Shown here: in pieces, positions 26,607-33,900 of the stretch
How positions within the stretch are numbered: position 1 is the stretch's first letter
How the letters are laid out: every line of letters starts with the position of its first letter
NCBI RefSeq assembly: GCF_002979755.1
Contig: NZ_PCPP01000001.1
Coordinates: 652,665-716,664 of the forward strand
DNA from: Chryseobacterium culicis
GTDB lineage: Bacteria > Bacteroidota > Bacteroidia > Flavobacteriales > Weeksellaceae
DNA: 64,000 bases
Direction of reading: 5' to 3'
The notes under the pieces: generated by a model
The model's input: only the letters and a program-made list of their open reading frames with translations
What the model was told of the DNA's origin: nothing
The model's database searches: none
Translations under genes and position numbers: made by a program

Positions 26607-27326
26607 TTAAAACTTATAGTTCAGACCTAACTGAAATACTCTGTTGTTATTTTCAGCTGCAGACATGCTCTTATCAATCTTTGTCAAGCTATTTACATAT
26701 CTTGCATTGATACCGATGTTGGAAGTGATATCATATCCTACACCAAGACCTAGTCCGAAATTGAATTTATTGATCATATCTTTGTCGATATCTTGAGAGT
26801 GAGAACTTGAAGTAGTGGTAGTAATACCTCCGGTAGTACTTGCTACAGTAGTTTCTCCTTTGTTTTTTCCATTGATGAAATAACTGAACTCAGGTCCTGC
26901 TTCAATATAAAACTTATCAATAGGTCTCATTTGAACCATTAACGGAACTGAAATGTAGTTCATGTTTACTCTACTTTGTGCTTTGGTTTTTACGTTGGTA
27001 ACTCCATTGTCTGTTTCTGTAGAATACATTACATCTTTTGCTCCCATTTGGTTAAATAATACCTCTGGCTGAAAGCTGAATTGTTTTGAAATGGGAATAT
27101 TTACAAATGCACCTGCATGGAAACCTAGTTGTTGAGTGTTGATTCCGAACTTTTGCTGACTGAAATAAGCTGAGTTTCCTCCTGCCTTGATCCCAAATCT
27201 AACGGGTTGAACATCTTTTTTTAGTGGTGATGCACTTACTGTTTTTGTTTCTGTCTTAGTTTCTGTTTCCTGAGCGAAAGCTAATGCACCAGCAGTTAAT
27301 GCTAATCCTAAAAATAACTTCTTCAT
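26607..27326 (-). CDS. Outer-membrane beta-barrel protein, paralogue 1
   Basis: A 239-aa protein: signal peptide MKKLFLGLALTAGALAFAQ (1-19), a low-complexity TETKTETKTVS stretch, then an eight-strand-type beta barrel of the PorT/OmpW-like 'porin family' (PF13568-like). Conserved blocks shared with its four neighbours: VRFGIKAGGNSAYFS, GFHAGAFVNIPISKQFSFQPEVLFNQMG, YISVPLMVQMRPIDKFYIEAGPEFSYF, NFGLGLGVGYDITSNIGINARY, and a terminal aromatic residue (LNYKF) for BAM recognition. Role unknown. The start at 27326 fits the signal peptide; an upstream ATG at 27371 gives no signal sequence. A sigma-54-like element lies at 27389-27404. Confidence 0.9.
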   Translation of the reverse strand: MKKLFLGLALTAGALAFAQETETKTETKTVSASPLKKDVQPVRFGIKAGGNSAYFSQQKFGINTQQLGFHAGAFVNIPISKQFSFQPEVLFNQMGAKDVMYSTETDNGVTNVKTKAQSRVNMNYISVPLMVQMRPIDKFYIEAGPEFSYFINGKNKGETTVASTTGGITTTTSSSHSQDIDKDMINKFNFGLGLGVGYDITSNIGINARYVNSLTKIDKSMSAAENNNRVFQLGLNYKF

Positions 27327-27388
27327 AATTTTATTTTTTAATTTTACTATTTGTGTCGAATGATTTCCCAATCAGACTCGAATTATTT

Positions 27389-27404
27389 TGCAAATTGCTT
27401 GCCA
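27389..27404 (-). promoter_or_regulatory. Sigma-54-like (-24/-12) promoter, beta-barrel gene 1
   Basis: The minus strand reads TGGCAAGCAATTTGCA, matching TGGCAnG-N4-TTGCA with GG and GC 10 nt apart. The start codon is 63 nt downstream of the element. Confidence 0.55.
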
Positions 27405-27639
27405 AACTTGAAAAATGCCTATTTATAAAGGTTTTCACGTGGTTTCATTAAAGGTTTTTTTTAATCATTTATCCCTTTTTAATGAATAAATATCTTGCCA
27501 ATCTCTATATTTTTGAAAAGAGTTTAATGCTAAAAATACTTTCTTGTTGATAATTGAAATGATGAAAATTTAAAATCAGAAATAAGTTTTTAGAAAAATT
27601 TATAAGCTATCTGGACTATTTTTATGAGTAGAAATAAAA

Positions 27640-27665
27640 ATACCGGACTTTAAAAAGCCCGGTAT
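27640..27665 (-). terminator. Terminator of beta-barrel gene 2
   Basis: 7-bp stem ATACCGG/CCGGTAT, with further weak pairing inside the loop, 25 nt past the stop of the gene at 27690; A/T-rich on the distal side. Confidence 0.7.
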
Positions 27666-27689
27666 CTGTTTTGAAAATAATAAATATCG

Positions 27690-28388
27690 CTATTTAAACT
27701 TATAAGCAACGCCAATCTGAATGGCATTATTTCTTACTTTGTCGTCCTCATTGTATTTGTAAACCTCAGTAAGACCCGCAGTAAATCTGGCGGTCACGCC
27801 AAAGCTTTTCGTAAAGTAATATCCGGCACCAATTCCTAGTCCCAGATTAAAACGATTAAAAAGGCCTGTTGAAATATTCTGCGAAATATGATCCGTATGA
27901 TTAACGGTAATTGAATTTCCGGTAGTCTCAATAGTGGTTAAATCTCCTTTTGTTCTTCCTCCCAACAGGTATCCAAATTCAGGACCTGCTTCTACATAAA
28001 GCTGAGGAAGAATATTATATTGAACCATCACAGGAAGAGAAAGGTAATTTAAGGTTGTACTATAATCATAGTGTTGTGTTCTTCTGTAGTTCCCTGAGCT
28101 TGTTCTGTAGTTATAATCTGATTTTGACCCCAGCTGGCTGAAAAGAAGTTCAGGTTGGATACTGAATTTTTCAGAAACCGGAATATTCGCGAATACTCCT
28201 GCATGAAAACCTACTTTCATTTTTTCATTGTTGTCATATTCATAACCGTCTCCTCTGGTAAGTGTAGATCCATTCAATCCGGCTTTAACACCAAAAGTAA
28301 CAGGAGATGAAGATTTTGACTGATTTTTTTCTTGTGCATTTGCGAAAAGGCTACCCGCAACGGCAAGGACTGCAAAGAGTTTTTTCAT
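27690..28388 (-). CDS. Outer-membrane beta-barrel protein, paralogue 2
   Basis: A 232-aa member of the same family as its neighbours: signal peptide (1-18, ends LFANAQ), then VTFGVKAGLNGSTLT, GFHAGVFANIPVSEKFSIQPELLFSQLG, YLSLPVMVQYNILPQLYVEAGPEFGYL, FNLGLGIGAGYYFTKSFGVTARF and a C-terminal VAYKFK. It carries a Tyr/Arg-rich insertion (about 84-105) in a predicted surface loop. The most divergent sigma-54-like element of the set (28422-28437) lies upstream. Confidence 0.9.
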   Translation of the reverse strand: MKKLFAVLAVAGSLFANAQEKNQSKSSSPVTFGVKAGLNGSTLTRGDGYEYDNNEKMKVGFHAGVFANIPVSEKFSIQPELLFSQLGSKSDYNYRTSSGNYRRTQHYDYSTTLNYLSLPVMVQYNILPQLYVEAGPEFGYLLGGRTKGDLTTIETTGNSITVNHTDHISQNISTGLFNRFNLGLGIGAGYYFTKSFGVTARFTAGLTEVYKYNEDDKVRNNAIQIGVAYKFK

Positions 28389-28421
28389 GATTTAAAGTTT
28401 AATTTAATTTTTCTTCATTGT

Positions 28422-28437
28422 GACAAAATATCTGCCA
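28422..28437 (-). promoter_or_regulatory. Sigma-54-like promoter, beta-barrel gene 2
   Basis: The minus strand reads TGGCAGATATTTTGTC: TGGCA and TTTG at the same spacing as in the other paralogues, with T instead of C at -12. Confidence 0.4.
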
Positions 28438-28472
28438 TAAAGGAGAGAAGTGATAAAAATCATACTAAAAGC

Positions 28473-28510
28473 GAAAAAGTCAGGCCTAAATTAATAAACC
28501 TGACTTTTTC
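28473..28510 (-). terminator. Orphan terminator hairpin
   Basis: 12-bp perfect stem with a 14-nt loop and A/T-rich ends. No gene ends nearby: it is 84 nt upstream of paralogue 2, and paralogue 3 has its own terminator at 28774-28800. Confidence 0.75.
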
Positions 28511-28729
28511 TATTGAAATCAAAATGTATCTAAATTATGGAACAAAATACTTTCCTGTATTCTGTAATGCACTCTAAATGCCAACCAATTATGGAAGTTC
28601 TCGTTAAAAATTAATGGTAATAGTTAGATTTCAGTCTTGAAAATCAATTGAATGATCAACTGAATCAATACCTATTCATTGTAAAAACAGGAACTGTAAA
28701 TTGGAAATTCCGGAATAAAGTACAATCAG
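28473..28729 (-). ncRNA. Candidate small RNA between beta-barrel genes
   Basis: A transcript is predicted to start about 12 nt after the sigma-54-like element at 28739-28754 and to stop at the 12-bp hairpin GAAAAAGTCAGG/CCTGACTTTTTC (28473-28510). No start codon in it leads to an ORF longer than about 20 codons. It may equally be what is left of a deleted sixth beta-barrel gene. Evidence is positional only. Confidence 0.35.
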
Positions 28730-28738
28730 TATTCAATA

Positions 28739-28754
28739 CGCAAATTTCTTGCCA
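28739..28754 (-). promoter_or_regulatory. Orphan sigma-54-like promoter
   Basis: The minus strand reads TGGCAAGAAATTTGCG, one of the best matches in the window to TGGCAnG-N4-TTGC, yet no gene follows it; the next downstream feature is the hairpin at 28473-28510. Confidence 0.5.
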
Positions 28755-28773
28755 AAATATCAATAAAATATAA

Positions 28774-28800
28774 AAGCCGGATTAAACTATAATCCGGCTC
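28774..28800 (-). terminator. Terminator of beta-barrel gene 3
   Basis: 10-bp stem AGCCGGATTA/TAATCCGGCT with a short loop, followed on the minus strand by TTTTATATTTTATT. Confidence 0.9.
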
Positions 28801-28821
28801 TGTATTGAATAGAAAATTTAC

Positions 28822-29406
28822 TTAGAATTTATAAGCTAAACCTAACTGGAATACTCCGTTTCTGGCAGCATCACCGTTATTGTTTTTAGGAACATCAGAT
28901 AATCCTGCAGTATATCTTAAATTCACTCCAATATTTTGTGTGAAATAATATCCTGCTCCAAGACCTAATCCGAAATCAAAAGTTTTCAAATTGTCTTTAA
29001 CGTCTACAGAGGCACCGTTACCTTTTCCTTTAGCACTGATAAGGAACCCGAATTGAGGACCTGCTTCTACATATAGATTAGGAATCAGGTTGTACTGTAA
29101 CATCACTGGTACTGCGATATAATCCATATTTAGTTTTATATCACTGTTAGTTTTAGCTTTACCACCCATACCACTATATAATACTTCTGGTTGTACAGAG
29201 AAGTCTTGTGCTACTGGAATGTTTGCAAAAACGCCACCATAAAATCCAGCTTTAGAGTTGAATTCACTGTTAGAAAGAGTAGAAATATTAAGACCTGCTT
29301 TTACCCCAAATCTAACTGGAGAAGATGATGCAGTAGAAGTTGAAGTCTTCTGAGCGAAACTGAAAGTACCTGCTACTAGCGCAAGGCCTAAAAAAATCTT
29401 TTTCAT
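28822..29406 (-). CDS. Outer-membrane beta-barrel protein, paralogue 3
   Basis: The shortest of the set, 194 aa: signal peptide MKKIFLGLALVAGTFSFAQ (1-19), Ser/Thr linker, then VRFGVKAGLNISTLSN, GFYGGVFANIPVAQDFSVQPEVLYSGMG, YIAVPVMLQYNLIPNLYVEAGPQFGFL, FDFGLGLGAGYYFTQNIGVNLRY and a C-terminal LAYKF. Closest in sequence to paralogue 4. Predicted to sit in the outer membrane; ligand or channel function unknown. Confidence 0.9.
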   Translation of the reverse strand: MKKIFLGLALVAGTFSFAQKTSTSTASSSPVRFGVKAGLNISTLSNSEFNSKAGFYGGVFANIPVAQDFSVQPEVLYSGMGGKAKTNSDIKLNMDYIAVPVMLQYNLIPNLYVEAGPQFGFLISAKGKGNGASVDVKDNLKTFDFGLGLGAGYYFTQNIGVNLRYTAGLSDVPKNNNGDAARNGVFQLGLAYKF

Positions 29407-29455
29407 AAGTTTATATTTTAATAGTTATTAAGTTTTGTTTAACATTTCATTAAGA

Positions 29456-29471
29456 ATCAAATGGTGTGCCA
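29456..29471 (-). promoter_or_regulatory. Sigma-54-like promoter, beta-barrel gene 3
   Basis: The minus strand reads TGGCACACCATTTGAT; the TGGCAC of the -24 box is intact, and the -12 box is TTTGA. Confidence 0.5.
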
Positions 29472-29526
29472 AAATTGAAATGTGCTGGAAATCTACTGTT
29501 TACTATATAATTCCCATTGAAATTTA

Positions 29527-29553
29527 AAAAGCCGGATTAATTTTAATCCGGCT
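29527..29553 (-). terminator. Terminator of beta-barrel gene 4
   Basis: 9-bp stem GCCGGATTA/TAATCCGGC (29531-29552) with a TTTTTAAA tail on the minus strand. Its stem sequence is nearly identical to the terminator at 28774-28800, supporting local duplication. Confidence 0.9.
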
Positions 29554-29595
29554 CCACTTTAATTATAAAAACTTGACAAAAAAGGAGATCGTGCG

Positions 29596-30225
29596 TTAGA
29601 ATTTGTAATGTACTCCTACCTGGAATACACTGTTTCTTACAGATCCCGGTCTGCCATATCCATAAAGATATCTCTGTTGTTTCGCATTCACAATATCAGA
29701 TAACCCTGTAGTATATCTTACATTCACACCAATATTTTTGGTAATATTATACCCGGCTCCCAGTCCGATTCCGAAATCGAAACTCTTGGTTGCATTTTTA
29801 AGTTGCAAACTTCCGACATCATCTTTTAGTTCTGCTCCCATTAGGAAATTAAATTGAGGTCCTGCTTCTACATAAAAATTAGGAAGTGCTTTATACTGAA
29901 ACATTACAGGAACGGAAATGTATTCTAAATTAAGTTTTGCATTACCGTCTCCTTTTTGTTTTGCCCCAACAGCACTATATAATACTTCCGGCTGGATAGC
30001 GAAATCTTTTGCTACAGGAATATTTACAAATACACCACCATAGAATCCTGTTTTTGCTTTCATATCCATATTAGAAAGACTGGAAACATTAAGTCCTGCT
30101 TTTAAACCGAATTTGATTTTGGAAGAAGATGTTGATGGAGTAGCTGCATCAGTGGAAGTGGAAGTGCTTTGAGCAAAAGCAAAAGTACCTGCGACAATTG
30201 CCAGGCCTAAAAAAATCTTTTTCAT
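29596..30225 (-). CDS. Outer-membrane beta-barrel protein, paralogue 4
   Basis: 209 aa: signal peptide MKKIFLGLAIVAGTFAFAQ (1-19), Ser/Thr-rich linker, then IKFGLKAGLNVSSLSN, GFYGGVFVNIPVAKDFAIQPEVLYSAVG, YISVPVMFQYKALPNFYVEAGPQFNFL, FDFGIGLGAGYNITKNIGVNVRY, and a C-terminal GVHYKF. A short basic/Tyr insertion (about 178-193, QQRYLYGYGRPGS) replaces the last loop. Very similar to paralogue 3. Confidence 0.9.
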   Translation of the reverse strand: MKKIFLGLAIVAGTFAFAQSTSTSTDAATPSTSSSKIKFGLKAGLNVSSLSNMDMKAKTGFYGGVFVNIPVAKDFAIQPEVLYSAVGAKQKGDGNAKLNLEYISVPVMFQYKALPNFYVEAGPQFNFLMGAELKDDVGSLQLKNATKSFDFGIGLGAGYNITKNIGVNVRYTTGLSDIVNAKQQRYLYGYGRPGSVRNSVFQVGVHYKF

Positions 30226-30264
30226 AGATTAGTTTTATTTTACATTGTTTGACGTTGGCTAAAC

Positions 30265-30280
30265 AACAAACAATATGCCG
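30265..30280 (-). promoter_or_regulatory. Sigma-54-like promoter, beta-barrel gene 4
   Basis: The minus strand reads CGGCATATTGTTTGTT: GGCA and TTTG are kept at the family spacing, but the first T is C and the -12 C is T. Weakest member. Confidence 0.35.
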
Positions 30281-30385
30281 TCAACCCTCATGAATAAAGA
30301 CTTTATGTGTTTTTAACGAATGAAAAAATCAACTATATGGGATGTATTTATGGTGAATTATTAACTCCATCTTATTTTAACATAA

Positions 30386-30420
30386 AAAAAGACCAGATTA
30401 AAAAATTAATCTGATCTTTT
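30386..30420 (-). terminator. Terminator of beta-barrel gene 5
   Basis: A stem around GATCAGATTA/TAATCTGGTC on the minus strand with one U-G pair, followed by TTTTTTTATG. The wobble pair is valid only in the minus-strand transcript, as expected. Confidence 0.85.
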
Positions 30421-30455
30421 CTATTGAATATAAAATTTGTTAGTGAATGTATAGC

Positions 30456-31091
30456 TTATTTAAATTTATAAGCTAATCCAACCTGGAATAGGTTGTTTCT
30501 TGTAGCATCAGATCCACTAGGTCTGTTTTTCGCTACATCTGTTAAACCTGCAACATATCTTGCAGTAAGTCCTAAGTTTGGAGTGAAATAATATCCAGCT
30601 CCAAGACCGATACCAAAGTTAAATGTATTCAGATTGTCTTTGTAGTTATCGGTAGTGTTAGAATCTCCGTTAGATTCATTTTTGAACTTGTTTTTAGCAC
30701 TTACCATGAAACCGAATTCCGGTCCTGCTTCCACATAAAGATTTGGAATCAGGTTGTACTGGAACATTACAGGTACAGTAATATAATCTAATTTAGTAGA
30801 AGCTGAAAATTTTGTTCCTCCTAACGTATAATCTGATTTATTACCATATTGTGAATATTGAACCTCCGGCTGAACACTGAATGATGCAGCCAATGGAATG
30901 TTAGCAAATACTCCTGCGTTGAATCCTATTTTAGATTTCTGGTCATCAAGACCACTGTCTTTTGAAAGTGAAGATACGTTCATTCCCCCTTTTACCCCAA
31001 ATGTTACTGGATTGGAAGATGTATTTCCTGTCTGTTGAGCGAATGCGAATGTTCCTGCAGTTAACGCTAATCCTAAAATTAACTTTTTCAT
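30456..31091 (-). CDS. Outer-membrane beta-barrel protein, paralogue 5
   Basis: 211 aa: signal peptide MKKLILGLALTAGTFAFAQ (1-19), then VTFGVKGGMNVSSLS, GFNAGVFANIPLAASFSVQPEVQYSQYG, YITVPVMFQYNLIPNLYVEAGPEFGFM, FNFGIGLGAGYYFTPNLGLTARY, and LAYKFK at the end. First gene of the array in transcription order, with the best sigma-54-like element together with paralogue 1. Confidence 0.9.
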   Translation of the reverse strand: MKKLILGLALTAGTFAFAQQTGNTSSNPVTFGVKGGMNVSSLSKDSGLDDQKSKIGFNAGVFANIPLAASFSVQPEVQYSQYGNKSDYTLGGTKFSASTKLDYITVPVMFQYNLIPNLYVEAGPEFGFMVSAKNKFKNESNGDSNTTDNYKDNLNTFNFGIGLGAGYYFTPNLGLTARYVAGLTDVAKNRPSGSDATRNNLFQVGLAYKFK

Positions 31092-31173
31092 AACTTTAAT
31101 TTTTTTAATTTTACTCTTTCTTAATTTTAAATTTTACTACTGTTCAGCATTTTCAGTTGAACGCAGAGTATCT

Positions 31174-31189
31174 TTCAAATTGCTTGCCA
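31174..31189 (-). promoter_or_regulatory. Sigma-54-like promoter, beta-barrel gene 5
   Basis: The minus strand reads TGGCAAGCAATTTGAA. Its first 14 bases equal those of the element of paralogue 1, although flanking DNA differs. Confidence 0.55.
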
Positions 31190-31219
31190 AAAATATTTTT
31201 TATGAGTAAAATCAATAAA

Positions 31220-31250
31220 AAAATCACTTAGTGTTTAAGTGATTTTATTG
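31220..31250 (-). terminator. Terminator of aroB
   Basis: An 11-bp stem AAAATCACTTA/TAAGTGATTTT with a 5-nt loop, followed on the minus strand by T-rich sequence, about 120 nt past the aroB stop and just before the promoter of paralogue 5. Confidence 0.75.
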
Positions 31251-31368
31251 TTATGTATTTAATTTTCAGTATATTGTAAATTAAATTAAACATTTGTTTA
31301 GAAAGTGTCTAAATTGACAATTTTGTCAAAAATAGCTTTTAAAGAGAATTTGTTTTTCCAAAAAAGCG

Positions 31369-32421
31369 TTAAGCATCATTTAATTTTCTATAAAAAGACA
31401 AAGATTCAAGGATATTTTCCTGGCTGCACTGATGATCATACGTACAAGAGCCTATTCCTGAAAGCAGAGAAAAGTTGATTTTACTGTCTGTATTCTTTTT
31501 GTCATTTAATAATAGCGCTGTGATATCTTCATCTTTAAAATCGCTGATATCAAGGTATGGATAATATCTCTGAATATTTTCAATGATCATTTTTGCATCT
31601 TCTTCAGAAATAAGATTCTCAAGACAGGCAAGATGCGCTTCTGCGATCATTCCCATAGCAACTGCTTCACCGTGAAGGATAGGATTTTCCTGTTGTAAGC
31701 ATAAACTTTCTACAGCATGGCCTATTGTATGTCCGAAATTAAGTGTCTTTCTGATGTTTTGCTCATGGAAGTCCTGATCTACCACATTCTGCTTGATATT
31801 CATTGATCTCTGAATATGTGGAATTACCGTTTCCACTTCCAGCTTACGGATCTGAATCAGCTGATCCCAATGATTTTTATCAGCAATTAATCCGTGCTTA
31901 AGCATTTCAGCAAAGCCACTTCTTAATTCTTTAAAAGGTAATGTTTCTAAGAATTTTGGGAAAATAAAGATCTGTTCAGGAAAAGCAAAAGTTCCCACCA
32001 TATTTTTAAAGTGCATCAGATCAATCCCTGTTTTTCCTCCTATGGAAGCATCACACATGGATAAAAGGGTAGTAGGAATGTTGATAAACTGTATTCCTCT
32101 TTTATAAGTAGATGCAACAAATCCGCCCATATCCGTAATTACACCGCCACCAAGATTGATAACCAATGCTTTTCTATCCGCCTGCATCTCCGTGAGAATT
32201 TCCCAAAGCTGATTGGCTGTCTGGATATTTTTCATTTCTTCTCCGGCTTCAATCTCTAAAATTTCAAAACCAAGATCGGTTTCCATATTTCCTAAAAGAA
32301 CAGGAAGGCAGTATTCATGGGTATTTTCATCTACAAGAATGAAAATTTTACTGAAAGATTTTTCGTGAAGAAACTCGTTTAGCTGTGAAAAATTATCGTT
32401 TAATATTGTTATCATCTTCAA
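31369..32421 (-). CDS. aroB: 3-dehydroquinate synthase
   Basis: Second step of the shikimate pathway: DAHP to 3-dehydroquinate, NAD- and metal-dependent. 350 aa. Motifs: NLGGGVITDMGGFVASTYKRG near residue 93 (NAD and active-site Lys/Arg), PTTLLSMCDASIGGKTGID near 115, and the metal His residues in LNFGHTIGHAVE near 228 and HGEAVAMGM near 245. A second ATG (32415) two codons inside is an equally possible start. A TAnnTTTG element lies at 32454-32461. Single-gene unit, divergent from the pseudouridine synthase gene. Confidence 0.96.
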   Translation of the reverse strand: MKMITILNDNFSQLNEFLHEKSFSKIFILVDENTHEYCLPVLLGNMETDLGFEILEIEAGEEMKNIQTANQLWEILTEMQADRKALVINLGGGVITDMGGFVASTYKRGIQFINIPTTLLSMCDASIGGKTGIDLMHFKNMVGTFAFPEQIFIFPKFLETLPFKELRSGFAEMLKHGLIADKNHWDQLIQIRKLEVETVIPHIQRSMNIKQNVVDQDFHEQNIRKTLNFGHTIGHAVESLCLQQENPILHGEAVAMGMIAEAHLACLENLISEEDAKMIIENIQRYYPYLDISDFKDEDITALLLNDKKNTDSKINFSLLSGIGSCTYDHQCSQENILESLSFYRKLNDA

Positions 32422-32453
32422 ATTTATGTAAAGTTAAAATGTAAACTATAGTG

Positions 32454-32461
32454 CAAAGTTA
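32454..32461 (-). promoter_or_regulatory. -7 element of aroB
   Basis: The minus strand reads TAACTTTG, an exact TAnnTTTG, 33 nt before the aroB ATG. Confidence 0.5.
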
Positions 32462-32494
32462 TGATTCTTAATTTTTAACTCGTAACTAAATTAC

Positions 32495-32502
32495 TATCTT
32501 TG
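32495..32502 (+). promoter_or_regulatory. -7 element of the pseudouridine synthase gene
   Basis: TATCTTTG, an exact TAnnTTTG, 15 nt before the ATG at 32517. Confidence 0.6.
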
Positions 32503-32516
32503 CAGAAATTTTTAGA

Positions 32517-33695
32517 ATGAGCAGAGATAATAATAATTCAGACAGACCAAAGAGACCAAGAATTTCAACCAAGAAAAGTTCTGATGATTCTCGTGCTTCC
32601 AGATCTGGAAATTCTTCAGGATCAAAGCCTTTTAAGAAACCGTTCTCTAAAGACGGGGGAAGAAAAGGGGCAGAACATCAGGGATCCAACTCAAGATTTG
32701 AAAAGAAACCTTTCAAAAGAAATACAGACAGCTCCGAAGGTTCCAACGATGAGATGGGATCAAAATCTGAAAGAAAACCATACATCACGAACAAAAGTGA
32801 GAGTTATGAGAAAAAATCTTTCGGAAAACCAAAGAGAGGAGGAAAGAGCTTTGATGCAAGAGATAAATATGAAAGAGGTAGTCTGAAATATGGCAGAAGA
32901 CCCTCTAATGGAGATGAAAGAGAAGACAGAGCAAAATCTTTTGTACAAAAAAGAAGGTTAAACAAAATTGACAAGGATGTTCATAAAGACACGATCCGTC
33001 TCAATAAGTATATTGCCAATTCAGGGATCTGCAGTAGGAGAGAAGCTGATGAGCTTATTACTCAGGGTCTTGTAGAAGTAAACGGAAAGGTAGTCAATGA
33101 AATGGGTTATCAGGTACAGAAAACCGACAGAGTAGTTTTTGACGGACAAAGTATTACTCCGGAAAAACCTGTTTATGTACTTTTGAATAAACCAAAAGGT
33201 TACATTTCTACGACGAAAGATGACAAAGCCAGAAAAACAGTAATGGATCTTGTAGCGAATGCTTCTCCTTACAGAGTTTTCCCGGTTGGAAGATTAGACC
33301 GTTCTACAACGGGTGTTATTTTATTGACGAATGACGGACACATGACTAAAAAATTAACGCATCCATCTTTTGATGCTAAAAAGATTTATCATGTAACATT
33401 AGATAAAAAACTTACGGGTGAAGATTTACGTCTTATCGCAGAAGGAATCCGTCTTGATGAAGGAGTAGCGGTTGTTGACCAGATTTCGTACATTGAAGGA
33501 AAACCTAAAAATGAGATCGGAATTGAAATTCATATCGGATGGAATCGTGTTATCAGAAGAATATTCCAAAGATTAGGATACGAAGTGGAAGCTTTAGACA
33601 GAGTGATGTTTGCCGGATTAACGAAGAAGAATATCAAGAGAGGACACTGGAGAATCCTTACAGAACTGGAAGTAAATAACCTTAAAATGCTTTAA
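32517..33695 (+). CDS. RluB/RsuA-family pseudouridine synthase
   Basis: A 392-aa rRNA pseudouridine synthase. The first about 150 residues are a low-complexity basic/Ser/Gly/Arg-rich tail (RPKRPRISTKKSS...), probably disordered and RNA-binding. An S4 domain follows (about 160-205, IRLNKYIANSGICSRREADELI), then the catalytic domain with VYVLLNKPKGYISTT near 220 and the catalytic Asp in FPVGRLDRSTTGVILLTNDG near 259-278. RsuA-family enzymes modify 16S or 23S rRNA; an RluB-type 23S target is likely but not certain. The charged N-terminal extension is a common Bacteroidota feature. Confidence 0.9.
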   Translation: MSRDNNNSDRPKRPRISTKKSSDDSRASRSGNSSGSKPFKKPFSKDGGRKGAEHQGSNSRFEKKPFKRNTDSSEGSNDEMGSKSERKPYITNKSESYEKKSFGKPKRGGKSFDARDKYERGSLKYGRRPSNGDEREDRAKSFVQKRRLNKIDKDVHKDTIRLNKYIANSGICSRREADELITQGLVEVNGKVVNEMGYQVQKTDRVVFDGQSITPEKPVYVLLNKPKGYISTTKDDKARKTVMDLVANASPYRVFPVGRLDRSTTGVILLTNDGHMTKKLTHPSFDAKKIYHVTLDKKLTGEDLRLIAEGIRLDEGVAVVDQISYIEGKPKNEIGIEIHIGWNRVIRRIFQRLGYEVEALDRVMFAGLTKKNIKRGHWRILTELEVNNLKML

Positions 33696-33696
33696 A

Positions 33697-33900
33697 ATAA
33701 TGATGAATTATGAGTTATAAATGATGAATGACAGATTCTTCAGTTTGTAACTTAATTTCATTCTTTTTAAACAGTATATTTAAGTGTAAAGAATAAAAAA
33801 GCGCAGAATTGTTTTCTGCGCTTTTTGTTTTATATGGTGATGAAGTCTATCATTAAAGTATTTCTTAATTCATAGCTCATCATTTATAATTCATCATTAT
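33697..33900. repeat. Inverted-repeat element between convergent genes
   Basis: Perfect 15-bp terminal repeats ATAATGATGAATTAT (33697-33711) and ATAATTCATCATTAT (33886-33900) enclose the terminator at 33796-33826; additional GATGAAT/ATTCATC words continue inward. The right arm overlaps the pncA stop codon. Confidence 0.5.
33796..33826 (+). terminator. Terminator of the pseudouridine synthase gene
   Basis: 13-bp perfect stem AAAAAGCGCAGAA/TTCTGCGCTTTTT with a 5-nt loop and T tail; symmetrical, so probably also used by pncA from the other side. Confidence 0.9.

Larger units (their letters stand above)
28389..28821. other. Intergenic region with orphan promoter and terminator
   Basis: 433 bp: promoter of paralogue 2 (28422-28437), an orphan strong hairpin (28473-28510), about 230 bp with no ORF longer than about 20 codons on the minus strand, an orphan sigma-54-like element (28739-28754), and the terminator of paralogue 3 (28774-28800). 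Confidence 0.7.

Noticed and set aside
27389..31189. Reading the TTGGCA part of the barrel-gene elements as the -33 box of ordinary Bacteroidota promoters.
   Set aside because: At 17-23 nt downstream no consistent TAnnTTTG follows in the six sites, and gene 2 lacks the TTG; the constant TTTG at fixed short spacing fits -24/-12 better. Not fully excluded without mapped starts.
33697..33720. GATGAATTATGAGTTATAAATGATGAAT-type words as a possible CRISPR or tandem array.
   Set aside because: Only two or three irregular words with no unit spacing or spacers; better explained by an inverted-repeat element.
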